A DNA stretch of 64,000 nt from Nitrospirota bacterium (GTDB taxonomy: Bacteria; Nitrospirota; Thermodesulfovibrionia; Thermodesulfovibrionales; Dissulfurispiraceae): positions 44,548 to 108,547 of the forward strand of contig JBFMHE010000013.1 of NCBI GenBank assembly GCA_040752355.1, read 5' to 3'. Shown in pieces: positions 52,298 through 60,764 of this stretch. The notes below the pieces were generated by a model. The model saw only the letters and a list, made by a program, of their open reading frames with translations, had not been told where the DNA came from and made no database searches. How positions within the stretch are numbered: position 1 is the stretch's first letter; each line of letters starts with the position of its first letter. The position numbers were made by a program, and so were the translations under genes.

Positions 52298-54931
52298 ATG
52301 AGCAAGAAAAGACCGCATCGAGTGATTATGATGCCGGGACTCTTAATTTTTTTCCTGTTGTATATGACGGTATCGCTTGCAGCAGCCGATCCTTTTCCGA
52401 CGGCTCCTGTAACCTTCAGCGATGATTTCAGTACCAACACGATCAGTCACTACACGATTGTGAACACCTGGACAGAGGGAGGGACCGGCAGCGTTCTCCA
52501 TGACCTCACCAATCAGAGGATGCGTGTCCTGACGGGAGATAACATCGGGCTGCAGTTCTCCCATCCCGTGCCGACGGTCGACAGCGGTATCTTCACCATG
52601 GATTTCCTCCCTGCTGAGAAGTTTCCTCTCGGCGGGCGGATATATATACGATTGATTCAAGACGAGCATACCTTCTATGAGCTGTACAACTCGGACGGAT
52701 ATGCTCCCGGCTGGATAAGCAAGCGGGTCAACGGCCAGGAGGTGGACAAGGCTCTTTTCACGAACGGGTACATCCAGAATATGAACTATACCGTTATGAT
52801 CACCTTCAGCCCGGAATCGACAATAGTGGAGGCCTTTGGCCAAGTGCTCACGTTACAGGGGGACACCAGCAGCATTATGGTCGGCAGCTTTTCGGTCGAG
52901 GTATCGCAGCAGAATGCCTACTTCGATACCATCTCGATGGTCAGCGATGCTCCTCCTCCGCCTTCACCTTCACCGGTGGGTACACTAGTGATCAACGGCG
53001 ATGCGGCTTCCACCGACAGCACATCGGTGGACCTGACTCTGAGCTGCAGTGGCACGAATGGCTGCTTACGGATGAGATTCAGCAATGATGCGGTATTCTG
53101 GTCGACACCCGAGGCGTACGATGATTCGAGGACATGGATTCTGTTGCCCGGTGATGGCACAAAGACCGTATATGCGATGTTTCAGGATGGTATGGGAAAC
53201 TGGTCGTCAGCTCCCTCCCACGATACAATCGTGCTGAACACGGGATATGAGCTAGGGACCAAGGAGATGGTCACCGGGGCAGGGGCAGCCACTGTTCCCA
53301 AACCCGCACGCACCTACACCAAACAGATCACCGCACCGGGCGTACTGAACCAGTCCAACACCGAATACGTCCTGATGAACGATGTCGTGGCTAACGGCAC
53401 CGCCTTCACCATCCAGGGCTCCAACATCACCCTGAACCTCAACGGCAAGAAGGTCACCTACCTCAACGCCAATGCCTCGACCGCCTACGGCGTCCACATC
53501 GACGGCTACAGCCGGAGCAATGTCGCCATCCTCAACGGTACGATTCAGCAGGGGGCGGGCAGCTGCTCCGGCAATCAGAACGGCTACGGCTGCAACCCCC
53601 TCTACGCCTATGAGACCTTCTTTATTGAAGTCGGTGGTCTCGATATTACCTGGAGGGCGGCAGATACCGGGGGCATCTATCTGCATTGGGGCGGCTCGAT
53701 AGGCGGCGCCCATGTGCACCATAATACCCTGAACGACCAGGGTACGGTGGTTACGAACCGCCACCAGGGAGTCGCAGCCATAAGGGCTGGAACGATCATC
53801 GGGTCAAGGATCCACCACAACCTTATCAAGAGGACCCGACATATCGGGATAGGGCTGGGCAACAGTTCCGAAGCGTACAATAATGAAATCACCATTGACA
53901 GCTGCGCTACCAACTCCTTCGGGGTAGTATGCGGTCCGGTGAGCAATTTCGTCGTGTACCACAATAAGATAGCTGGTATGGGCGAGCATCCTATCGGTAT
54001 CGCCTGCCTCGGCGATCAGAGCGTTACACCCCCGGCAGCGTGCAGCAATGGAACGATATACTCGAACTACACCGAGACACAGAACACGAAGACGAGCGCA
54101 GAATACGGCAATGCGGGGTCGGCGGGGTTCAGGACGACATGGGGCGCCGACAACATCGAAGTCATGTACAACACCTTCGTCGTCAAAGCCGGAAATTACA
54201 ATAACACCGGCTTTATCAGCTGGGGGAGGGCTTTGTGGGTGGGCCTCCCTGTTTCTACACAGAAGGCCGAATTCCACGACAACGTTATCGTCGCCAATAA
54301 CAATGACGGAGTCGGGAAGGCGGCCGGTATAGCCGTGGTCTGCCTGAATGAATCCCCGAACCTCATATTCAGAAACAATACCGTAACCAGCAACTGGGCC
54401 AATGCCCTGCTTTCCGACAGCTATGGCTATTCAAAAGGCTATCCCTTGTTCATCGACAACATCCTGGTGAAGCAGGACAGCTGCGGCAGCTACCGGACCA
54501 TCAAGAGCGATTATCTCTATTATGTGAGCACCGGGGCTTTTATCAGTAACGACATGCAGGGCGGCGCCTCCATGGATAGCATCAATCTGCAGTTCTCTTC
54601 GACAGAGAAGAAAGAGATCAAGGCAGGCTGGCACCTGACTGTCTTCGTAAAGGACGGTGGAGGCGCTCCGGCAGCCGGAGCCACAGTGACGGTCCGGGAT
54701 GTCGACAGCGCCGTCGTCTTCACCGGAACTGCGGACGGCAGCGGAAAAGTAAGCACTACCCCCGGAACAATCCAGTACTTCCATACAAACGTGGAGAACG
54801 GGGTGGTAGTGAGCAGAGAGATCAAGGACATCAAAACACCGCACACCGTCACCGCTGCCAGCGGCGGCCTGAGCGGCTCGGCAACCGTGTCTCTCGATGG
54901 AGATAAGACGGTTACCGTAACGATACAATAG
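52298..54931 (+). CDS. Secreted beta-helix protein with N-terminal concanavalin-like domain
   Basis: About 877 residues from the ATG at 52298 (AGGAGAGG upstream); an earlier ATG at 52244 has no ribosome site. Signal peptide with GLLIFFLLYMTVSLAAADP, a lectin/laminin-G-like N-domain (about 30-225; FSDDFSTNTISHYTIVNTWT), a proline-rich PPPPSPSPVG linker, an Ig-like piece (SVDLTLSCSGTNGCLRMRFS), then the right-handed beta-helix (about 340-780) homologous to the SLH protein and a final carboxypeptidase-like Ig repeat (ATVTVRDVDSAVVFTGTADG). It lacks SLH domains, so it may be released or held otherwise. A terminator follows. Beta-helix DNA at 53269-53461 is nearly identical to the other gene. Confidence 0.88.
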   Translation: MSKKRPHRVIMMPGLLIFFLLYMTVSLAAADPFPTAPVTFSDDFSTNTISHYTIVNTWTEGGTGSVLHDLTNQRMRVLTGDNIGLQFSHPVPTVDSGIFTMDFLPAEKFPLGGRIYIRLIQDEHTFYELYNSDGYAPGWISKRVNGQEVDKALFTNGYIQNMNYTVMITFSPESTIVEAFGQVLTLQGDTSSIMVGSFSVEVSQQNAYFDTISMVSDAPPPPSPSPVGTLVINGDAASTDSTSVDLTLSCSGTNGCLRMRFSNDAVFWSTPEAYDDSRTWILLPGDGTKTVYAMFQDGMGNWSSAPSHDTIVLNTGYELGTKEMVTGAGAATVPKPARTYTKQITAPGVLNQSNTEYVLMNDVVANGTAFTIQGSNITLNLNGKKVTYLNANASTAYGVHIDGYSRSNVAILNGTIQQGAGSCSGNQNGYGCNPLYAYETFFIEVGGLDITWRAADTGGIYLHWGGSIGGAHVHHNTLNDQGTVVTNRHQGVAAIRAGTIIGSRIHHNLIKRTRHIGIGLGNSSEAYNNEITIDSCATNSFGVVCGPVSNFVVYHNKIAGMGEHPIGIACLGDQSVTPPAACSNGTIYSNYTETQNTKTSAEYGNAGSAGFRTTWGADNIEVMYNTFVVKAGNYNNTGFISWGRALWVGLPVSTQKAEFHDNVIVANNNDGVGKAAGIAVVCLNESPNLIFRNNTVTSNWANALLSDSYGYSKGYPLFIDNILVKQDSCGSYRTIKSDYLYYVSTGAFISNDMQGGASMDSINLQFSSTEKKEIKAGWHLTVFVKDGGGAPAAGATVTVRDVDSAVVFTGTADGSGKVSTTPGTIQYFHTNVENGVVVSREIKDIKTPHTVTAASGGLSGSATVSLDGDKTVTVTIQ
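53269..53540 (+). repeat. Near-identical inverted tract, arm 2
   Basis: Partner of 49790-50060 in the opposite orientation, 3.2 kb apart. Between the arms lie the 5' ends of both beta-helix genes, bioW and the response regulator gene. Confidence 0.8.
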
Positions 54932-54950
54932 AGCAGAAGCAGGCAGTGGG

Positions 54951-54993
54951 GGGCGGAAGCCGGCGTGAACGGGCTGCCGCCCTTTTCTTTCTT
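54951..54993 (+). terminator. Intrinsic terminator after the beta-helix gene
   Basis: GGGCGGAAGCC (54951-54961) and GGCTGCCGCCC (54972-54982, one mismatch) are followed by TTTTCTTTCTT. It lies 20 bp after the stop codon. Confidence 0.8.
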
Positions 54994-55036
54994 CCCCGCC
55001 TTTACAAAGAATCCTGCCGGCGAGTAAAATGGTTAA

Positions 55037-56797
55037 ATGAAATCAATAAGAATCGCCTTGTGCCAGATCAACCCCACCGTGGGCGATCTCAGGGGGAATA
55101 CGGAGAAGATCATCGATCATATCGGGCATGCGGCTAAGTACTGCCCCGATATCATCGCCTTCCCCGAGCTCGCGGTCACCGGCTATCCCCCGGAAGACCT
55201 GCTCCTCAAGCCGCAGTTCATCCGGGACAACCTGAGCGCCCTCGAAGAGATCCGGGAGAGCGCCGGGGACGCCCTGGTCATCGTGGGCTTCGTCGACCGG
55301 CGGGATGATATATACAATGCAGCGGCCCTCCTCCACCGGAAGAGAGTGGTCGACATCTATCACAAGATACACCTCCCCAACTACAGCGTCTTTGACGAGT
55401 ACCGCTACTTCCAGTCCGGAACGCGGTGTCCCGTCTACCGGATGGAAGACATTACCTTCGGTTTCACTATCTGCGAGGACATCTGGTTTCCCGAGGGCCC
55501 GGCAGCGGTGCAGGCGCTGGCCGGCGCAGAGGTGATCATCAATATCAATGCCTCTCCTTACAGTATCGGCAAGCCCGCGTTCAGGGAGCGTATGATCGCC
55601 ACCCGCGCTGCGGACAACAGTGTCATTGCTGCTTACCTGAACACCGTGGGCGGGCAGGACGAGCTGGTTTTCGACGGGCAGAGTTTCGTTGCAGACCAGA
55701 ACGGCGATATCATCGCCAGGGGCAGGGCATTCGAAGAAGACATGGTCGTTGTCGATCTCGATCTCGACGCGGTCTTCATGCGGCGGCTCCACGACCCGCG
55801 GAGAAGGCAGCAGGTGAGGGCGCTGCCGCATTCGATGGTCGAAAGGATAACGGTCGAAAGGGCCGCCGGAAAGCCCCGCGGGGAGAGGCCGGAGTGCCCT
55901 GCCCGCATCCCGCTGTCCAGCCTGCCGCATCCGGGCAGCGTGGTCGAGGAAGAGGTCTATCAGGCCCTGGTCCTCGGCACCCGGGATTATGTGCGGAAGA
56001 ACGGGTTTGAAAAGGTCTGCATAGGGCTGAGCGGCGGCGTCGATTCTTCCCTCGTCGCGACCGTTGCCGTCGATGCCGCAGGCGCGGAGAACGTGACCGG
56101 CATATTCATGCCCTCTCCCTATTCCTCAAGGGAGAGCAGGGAGGATGCCGAGGCGCTCGCCCGCACTCTCGGGATAAGGATGCTCGAGGTGCCGATCACG
56201 CCCGCTTTCGAGGCCTATCTGGCGATGCTCGAGCCGGAATTCAGGGATATGCCGGCCAATGAGGCGGAAGAGAACCTGCAGGCGCGCATCAGGGGAAATA
56301 TATTGATGGCGCTTTCGAACAAATTCGGCTGGCTCGTGCTGACCACCGGCAATAAATCGGAGATGAGCGTGGGCTACGCAACGCTCTACGGCGATATGGC
56401 GGGCGGGTTTGCGGTGATAAAGGATGTTCCCAAGGTGCTGGTCTACCGCCTCTGCAGGTGGAAGAACCGGAAGGAGGGGCGTGACGTTATCCCCGAGCGC
56501 GTTCTCGTCAAAGAGCCGACCGCCGAGTTGCGGCCGAACCAGAAAGACACCGACAGCTTGCCGCCCTACGACATCCTCGACCCCATTCTCAAAGCGTACA
56601 TCGAAGAGGACAGGAGCTTCGGCGAGATCGTCGGCCTGAACCCTGACTTCAGCGCCGACAGGATAGCGAGAGTGATACGGATGGTCGATACGAGCGAGTA
56701 CAAGAGGAGGCAGGCGCCTCCCGGCGTCAAGATCACCCCCCGTGCCTTCGGCAGGGACAGGAGATTTCCGATAACCAGCAGGTACAAGAGCTATTAG
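55037..56797 (+). CDS. nadE: Glutamine-dependent NAD+ synthetase
   Basis: 586 residues. The N-terminal nitrilase-type glutaminase domain (about 1-270) has KSIRIALCQINPTVGDLRGN, the catalytic Glu in IAFPELAVTGYPPEDLLLKP, Lys in DIYHKIHLPNYSVFDEYRYF and Cys in FGFTICEDIWFPEG. The C-terminal synthetase domain has the P-loop CIGLSGGVDSSLVATVAVDA (about 330), LTTGNKSEMSVGYATLYGDM and KEPTAELRPNQKDTDSLPPY. It amidates deamido-NAD with glutamine and ATP. TTTACA (55001-55006), an 18-bp spacer and TAAAAT (55025-55030) lie just 6 nt from the ATG, without a ribosome site: a leaderless promoter is likely. Confidence 0.95.
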   Translation: MKSIRIALCQINPTVGDLRGNTEKIIDHIGHAAKYCPDIIAFPELAVTGYPPEDLLLKPQFIRDNLSALEEIRESAGDALVIVGFVDRRDDIYNAAALLHRKRVVDIYHKIHLPNYSVFDEYRYFQSGTRCPVYRMEDITFGFTICEDIWFPEGPAAVQALAGAEVIININASPYSIGKPAFRERMIATRAADNSVIAAYLNTVGGQDELVFDGQSFVADQNGDIIARGRAFEEDMVVVDLDLDAVFMRRLHDPRRRQQVRALPHSMVERITVERAAGKPRGERPECPARIPLSSLPHPGSVVEEEVYQALVLGTRDYVRKNGFEKVCIGLSGGVDSSLVATVAVDAAGAENVTGIFMPSPYSSRESREDAEALARTLGIRMLEVPITPAFEAYLAMLEPEFRDMPANEAEENLQARIRGNILMALSNKFGWLVLTTGNKSEMSVGYATLYGDMAGGFAVIKDVPKVLVYRLCRWKNRKEGRDVIPERVLVKEPTAELRPNQKDTDSLPPYDILDPILKAYIEEDRSFGEIVGLNPDFSADRIARVIRMVDTSEYKRRQAPPGVKITPRAFGRDRRFPITSRYKSY

Positions 56798-56862
56798 CTA
56801 TGGAAGCCGGGCGTCACGTGTCGAGCGTCAAAGATCAGGAACCGGAAGAAAGAGCGCAGAAG

Positions 56863-57156
56863 ATGGAGGCAGCACCGAGAGCGCGTGCGAGGTTCTTTGT
56901 CGTTTTATGTCTCTCGGTTGTACTCGCTTCATCGGAAATTGCCTCAGCTGGGGATACGAAGGCTCCTGCCTTCCAATTCAGCAAGAACCCTCAGATACAG
57001 CAGGTAAAACCGAGAAAGCCGGTGAAGATAAAGCTTCACCGCAACGGGAAGGGCGAGTACCAGTGGGATATCTCGGGTGACAACCCGGATGATATCGTCA
57101 GGGCCGACGAGCGCTTGAGGAAATTATTGAAAGTAGAAGATAATAAAGACAAGTAA
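56863..57156 (+). CDS. Small secreted hypothetical protein
   Basis: About 97 residues. From the ATG at 56863 the sequence MEAAPRARARFFVVLCLSVV... makes a signal peptide ending near SAG, then a basic/polar mature part with PVKIKLHRNGKGEYQWDISG and DNPDDIVRADERLRKLLK. An ATG at 56800, two bases after nadE, would add 21 polar residues and no ribosome site supports it. It is probably cotranscribed with nadE. No family recognised. Its stop TAA lies inside the first unit of the AAGTAAG tandem repeat. Confidence 0.6.
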   Translation: MEAAPRARARFFVVLCLSVVLASSEIASAGDTKAPAFQFSKNPQIQQVKPRKPVKIKLHRNGKGEYQWDISGDNPDDIVRADERLRKLLKVEDNKDK

Positions 57157-57199
57157 GAAGTAAGAAGTAAGAAGTAAGAAGTAAGAAGTAAGAAGTAAG
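57151..57199. repeat. AAGTAAG heptamer, seven perfect tandem copies
   Basis: Seven uninterrupted 7-bp units. The first overlaps the stop codon of the upstream gene. A degenerate opposite-strand array (CTTCTTACTTGTCACTTCTC...) follows 45-110 bp later, so the two can pair. Confidence 0.95.
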
Positions 57200-57242
57200 G
57201 AGAAGGGGGAGCTTACGGGAGCTCTTTTATTCTGGCTCCTGT

Positions 57243-57308
57243 TTTTACTTCCTACTTCTCGGTTCCCACTTCTTACTTGTCACTTCTCACTTCTTACTTT
57301 TAACTTTT
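57243..57308. repeat. Degenerate heptamer array in reverse orientation
   Basis: TTTTTACTTCCTACTTCTC, then CACTTCTTACTTGTCACTTC and TCACTTCTTACTTTTAAC, i.e. units close to CTTACTT/CACTTCT. Together with the array at 57151 it forms a long imperfect inverted repeat just upstream of the ferritin-like gene. Confidence 0.8.
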
Positions 57309-57325
57309 CATTTCGAGGAGGACTC

Positions 57326-57799
57326 ATGGAGAGATTTACGATCAGCGAGGTGCTCGAACAGGCGGTACAGACGGAGAAGCTGGGGTATCAATTCTATACA
57401 GCGATGACCGAAAGGTTTAAAAAGGATGAAGGGCTGGCGAAGCTCTTCGGGACTCTTGCCGAGAAAGAGGTGCGCCATGAAAAGACCTACCGTGAGCTGA
57501 TGGGCATGGTAGGAGACGCAGTGCCCGAGGGATGGGACGAGGTCGCTCAATACCTGCGGGCGATCATCGAGTCGGAGTTCTTCCTCGGGAAGAACAAGTC
57601 GCTCCCGTCGATGGAGCATATCAAGAGCGTCCGTGACGCCGTCGACTTCGCCATCGGCTTCGAAAAGGAGACGCTCCTCTATTTTTACGGAGTGAGGGAT
57701 GCCGTGAAAGAAAAGGAGCTGGTCGAGGAGATCATCAACGAGGAGAAGAGTCATATCATGTGGCTCAATGCCTTCAAGAGCACCCTCTCGAAAGAATAG
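57326..57799 (+). CDS. Ferritin-like (rubrerythrin-type) four-helix protein
   Basis: 157 residues, all helical. ISEVLEQAVQTEKLGYQFYT gives the first iron-ligand Glu (about residue 16), LAEKEVRHEKTYRELMGM an ExxH (about 50-55), then KETLLYFYGVRDAVKEKELV and EEIINEEKSHIMWLNAFKST with the second ExxH (about 135-143). This is the rubrerythrin-like diiron fold without a rubredoxin tail. It may handle peroxide or iron; activity is inferred from the fold. GGAGG lies 7 nt before the ATG. It is preceded by the heptamer repeats. Confidence 0.85.
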   Translation: MERFTISEVLEQAVQTEKLGYQFYTAMTERFKKDEGLAKLFGTLAEKEVRHEKTYRELMGMVGDAVPEGWDEVAQYLRAIIESEFFLGKNKSLPSMEHIKSVRDAVDFAIGFEKETLLYFYGVRDAVKEKELVEEIINEEKSHIMWLNAFKSTLSKE

Positions 57800-57814
57800 T
57801 TCGGAGATGTTTTT

Positions 57815-57994
57815 ACTGACGGCAGGGGGGCTGCAGAAAAGCCTCTCCAAAGCGATGAAAATATTTATCACTTGGCCTTAAAGGCTAATCGCTAAAGGTG
57901 CATATCTGGTTTTCCAGTAAAGCTATAGATGTGGTTAGCTAATACTTCAAGGTATCGCTGGGAGAGGCTTTTCTGCAGCCCCCCTGCCGTCAGT
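57815..57994. repeat. Perfect 34-bp inverted repeat enclosing 112 bp
   Basis: The left arm 57815-57848 (starting ACTGACGGCAGGGGGGCTGC) and the right arm 57961-57994 are exact inverted copies. Inside, AGCGAT/ATCGCT extends the stem, and GCTAA/TTAGC, CATATCT/AGATGTG and CTGG-TTTT-CCAG can nest. No ORF, no clear target-site duplication. It lies between the ferritin-like stop and rsmI. It may be a MITE-like element or a structured RNA or terminator. Confidence 0.85.
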
Positions 57995-58012
57995 TTCCAT
58001 GAATGAGGAGGA

Positions 58013-58834
58013 ATGGCGATAGGAACGCTCTACATCGTCGCAACGCCGGTCGGCAACCTCGAGGATATCACGCTACGGGCGTTGAGGGTTCTGAAGGAGG
58101 TGGACCTCATCGCCGCGGAAGATACCCGGCACTCCCTCAAACTGCTCAACCACTACGGCATTACGAAGCCGCTCATGAGCTACTGGTCCGAGCGCGAGAA
58201 GATACAGGCGGTGCGGATACTCGAGGCGCTCAGGAGCGGCCGTTCGGTGGCGCTCATCTCGGATGCAGGGACGCCCGGCATCTCCGATCCCGGCGCGGTC
58301 TTGATCAGGAGCGCGATCGGGGAGGGGATACCGGTGGTGCCGGTCCCCGGCCCTTCCGCCCTCATCGCCGCGCTTTCGGCATCGGGCCTCGCCACGGATG
58401 AATTCACCTTTATCGGCTTTCTGCCGCCCAAGGATATGCAGCGCCGGAAAAAACTCGACGAGCTGAAGCATGAGCCGAGGACACTGATTTTTTACGAGGC
58501 GCCCCACCGGCTGGTCGATACGCTCTCTGCGCTGTATGCTGTTTTCGGCGACCGGCAGGCGGTCGTCGCGAAGGAGCTGACCAAAATGCATGAGACGATG
58601 CTGCGGGGACGCCTCTCCGGCATTCTCGACGAGCTCGGCAGAGCCACGATAGCGGGAGAATATGTGATCATGGTGGAGGGCAGCGCCCGGGAACGGGCGG
58701 GCATGGAAGAGGCGCTGGAAGAGGTGAGGCTGCTCATGAAAAAAGGGAAGGGCCGCAAAGAGGCGGTCAGGATAGTGGCTGAGGAGTACGGGCTCGGCAA
58801 GAAGGAGCTCTACGATAAAAGCCTCGGAGAATAG
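58013..58834 (+). CDS. rsmI: 16S rRNA (cytidine-2'-O)-methyltransferase RsmI
   Basis: 273 residues. GTLYIVATPVGNLEDITLRA is the family start, VDLIAAEDTRHSLKLLNHYG and LISDAGTPGISDPGAVLIRS (about residue 80-99) the tetrapyrrole-methylase motifs. VVPVPGPSALIAALSASGLA and FIGFLPPKDMQRRKKLDELK follow, with RTLIFYEAPHRLVDTL. It methylates C1402 of 16S rRNA using S-adenosylmethionine. GAGGAGG lies 5 nt before the ATG. The long inverted repeat just upstream separates it from the ferritin-like gene. Confidence 0.95.
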   Translation: MAIGTLYIVATPVGNLEDITLRALRVLKEVDLIAAEDTRHSLKLLNHYGITKPLMSYWSEREKIQAVRILEALRSGRSVALISDAGTPGISDPGAVLIRSAIGEGIPVVPVPGPSALIAALSASGLATDEFTFIGFLPPKDMQRRKKLDELKHEPRTLIFYEAPHRLVDTLSALYAVFGDRQAVVAKELTKMHETMLRGRLSGILDELGRATIAGEYVIMVEGSARERAGMEEALEEVRLLMKKGKGRKEAVRIVAEEYGLGKKELYDKSLGE

Positions 58835-58884
58835 CTCCTGCCTGTTCTATTGTCTCCTGGTCGCGATATCTGATAGACTTCCCT

Positions 58885-60399
58885 ATGCCATACAGCACCA
58901 TACCTGCTCCTGTTACTCCAGAGGAAAAGCTCTACCAGCTCATTATCAGCAGGCTCAACGGTGCTGACCTGGCGACCGAGGAGTATCGAGAGCGCCTCGA
59001 GGCGCTTGTCGCGAAGGGCATCGGCGGCTTCATTATCTTCGGGGGCGAACGGGAAGAGGTAACAGAGCTCGTACGGAAGCTCCAGTCACGCGCCCGAATA
59101 CCCCTGTTCATCGCCTCCGATGTCGAGCGGGGGGTGGAGCAGCAGATCAGGGGAGCGACCCCGTTCCCCTGCCCCATGGCGATGGCAGCGGCGGTCCGCC
59201 GTGAGCGGCAGGATGAGGTAATCCTGCTCGAGGACGCGCTCAGGGCGTTTGCCGCCGAAGCTCATGAGGTGGGCATCACGATGCCGCTCATCCCGGTCAT
59301 GGACGTGAACCGCAACCCCGATAATCCCATCATCTGCACCAGGGCCTTTTCAGATTCTCCCGACGTCGTCTCGTGGTTCGGCGCGCGCTATATCCGGGCG
59401 CTCGAGGCATCGGGGCTCCTGAGCTGCGCCAAGCACTTCCCGGGGCACGGCGATACCGCCACCGATTCACATATTGAGCTGCCGGTCATCGGGAAGAGGT
59501 ATGAGGAGCTGAGGGATACGGATGTCGCCCCGTTTGTCGAGGCGATCAGGGCCGGAGCAGGCAGCATCATGGTCGGGCACCTGGCGATCCCTGCGCTCGA
59601 TACCAGGCCGGCGAGCCTTTCCCGCCGGATCGTCACGGAGCTGCTGCGCGAGCAGCTCGGCTTCGAGGGACTGGTCCTTACCGACGCCCTGAATATGAGC
59701 GCGCTCCGCGACTTCGGCGATGTGCCGGTCGAGTGCCTTACTGCGGGGGCCGATATACTCCTCCACCCGCACGATGCGGATTCGACCGTTCCGGACCTTG
59801 CGCGTGCCATCGAAGCAGGCAGGCTGCCGGAAGAGACGGTGAACAAGGCGGTGGATCGGATTATCGCGTCAAAGGAGCGCTATGCCGCGAAGAGCAGCTA
59901 TGGAAGTGTTGTCGACAGCGAGAAGAGCAAGGCGCTCTCGCGAGAGCTCACGGAGCGTTCGATCACCCTGGTAAAGGGTACTCCCGGGTGCCTGCCCCTC
60001 TCTGCCGGGGACCGGGAATGTCTTATCCTGGGCGGCGATAAGTTCTACGATATCGCGCCGCTGAGGGCTTATTTCGAAACGGTTGCACCCCTCTCTTCGG
60101 ACTATCCGCCCCGGAGAGAGCGGGTGATAATCGCCCTCTTTACGAGCGTTACCGCATGGAAGGGGACCTCGGGCATCGAGGAGCGGGAGCGGCACTATCT
60201 CTCGGAGCTGATAAAAGGGGCCCGGAAATCGATCGTCATCTCCTTCGGGAGCCCCTACGTTTTGCGCTATTTTGATGAAGCTGATATACTAATTGCGGCG
60301 TACGAGGGAACCAGGCAGGCGCAGAGTGCGGTGGTCACCTGCCTCACAGGGGAGGCGGTATTCAGAGGGGAGCTTCCGGTCGCCCTTTATCCGGGGTGA
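58885..60399 (+). CDS. nagZ: Beta-N-acetylhexosaminidase, glycoside hydrolase family 3 (NagZ)
   Basis: 504 residues. The catalytic domain (about 1-335) has LFIASDVERGVEQQIRGATP, LIPVMDVNRNPDNPIICTRA, the signature CAKHFPGHGDTATDSHIELP (about 178-197; the GHGDT-DSH loop gives the acid/base His-Asp pair), and GLVLTDALNMSALRDFG with the nucleophile Asp. A C-terminal domain of about 170 residues is present, as in two-domain NagZ forms. It removes GlcNAc from anhydro-muropeptides. TTGTCT (58850-58855), an 18-bp spacer and TAGACT (58874-58879) lie 5 nt from the ATG: likely leaderless. No signal peptide, so cytoplasmic. Close to ampG, a DUF1460 gene and nagA. Confidence 0.9.
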   Translation: MPYSTIPAPVTPEEKLYQLIISRLNGADLATEEYRERLEALVAKGIGGFIIFGGEREEVTELVRKLQSRARIPLFIASDVERGVEQQIRGATPFPCPMAMAAAVRRERQDEVILLEDALRAFAAEAHEVGITMPLIPVMDVNRNPDNPIICTRAFSDSPDVVSWFGARYIRALEASGLLSCAKHFPGHGDTATDSHIELPVIGKRYEELRDTDVAPFVEAIRAGAGSIMVGHLAIPALDTRPASLSRRIVTELLREQLGFEGLVLTDALNMSALRDFGDVPVECLTAGADILLHPHDADSTVPDLARAIEAGRLPEETVNKAVDRIIASKERYAAKSSYGSVVDSEKSKALSRELTERSITLVKGTPGCLPLSAGDRECLILGGDKFYDIAPLRAYFETVAPLSSDYPPRRERVIIALFTSVTAWKGTSGIEERERHYLSELIKGARKSIVISFGSPYVLRYFDEADILIAAYEGTRQAQSAVVTCLTGEAVFRGELPVALYPG

Positions 60400-60429
60400 T
60401 CGCACTATACAAGTTCGGGGGAACGTGCC

Positions 60430-60681
60430 ATGGAGGAGGATAAGAGCTTCAAAGCGCTTTCCGGGAAATGCTGTCCCCGGTTCGGCGAGATCGCCGTCGA
60501 GATGGGGTTTATAACCCCGGAGCAGCTCAGGCAGGCTCTGGCAGAGCAGGTGGACGACGATATCGCCCATAACCCTCACCGGATTATCGGCAGCATCTTT
60601 TTCGAGAAAGGATGGATGACGTACAAGGAAATAGAGGCGGTGCTGCAGCACCTCTTTTCGGAAAGGAGAAAGGCCTCCTAG
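60430..60681 (+). CDS. Small hypothetical protein with MshEN-like helical motif
   Basis: 83 residues. The core CPRFGEIAVEMGFITPEQLR, QALAEQVDDDIAHNPHRIIG and IFFEKGWMTYKEIEAVLQHL resembles the short helical repeats (LGE-L-G-IT-EQL-AL) at the N-terminus of type II/IV pilus ATPases, but nothing else of those proteins is present. It lies 30 bp after nagZ in the same direction with GGAGG-like bases near the start. It is probably cotranscribed with nagZ. Function unknown. Confidence 0.7.
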   Translation: MEEDKSFKALSGKCCPRFGEIAVEMGFITPEQLRQALAEQVDDDIAHNPHRIIGSIFFEKGWMTYKEIEAVLQHLFSERRKAS

Positions 60682-60764
60682 AAAAAGCCTTCAGCCCCCT
60701 GGCCATACTACCCCGGCGCCGCACACCATGACATCCCATCGATTGAGGAAGTATCAGAACCGTT

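Noticed and set aside
57151..57199. CRISPR-like array
   Set aside because: Units are 7 bp without spacers.
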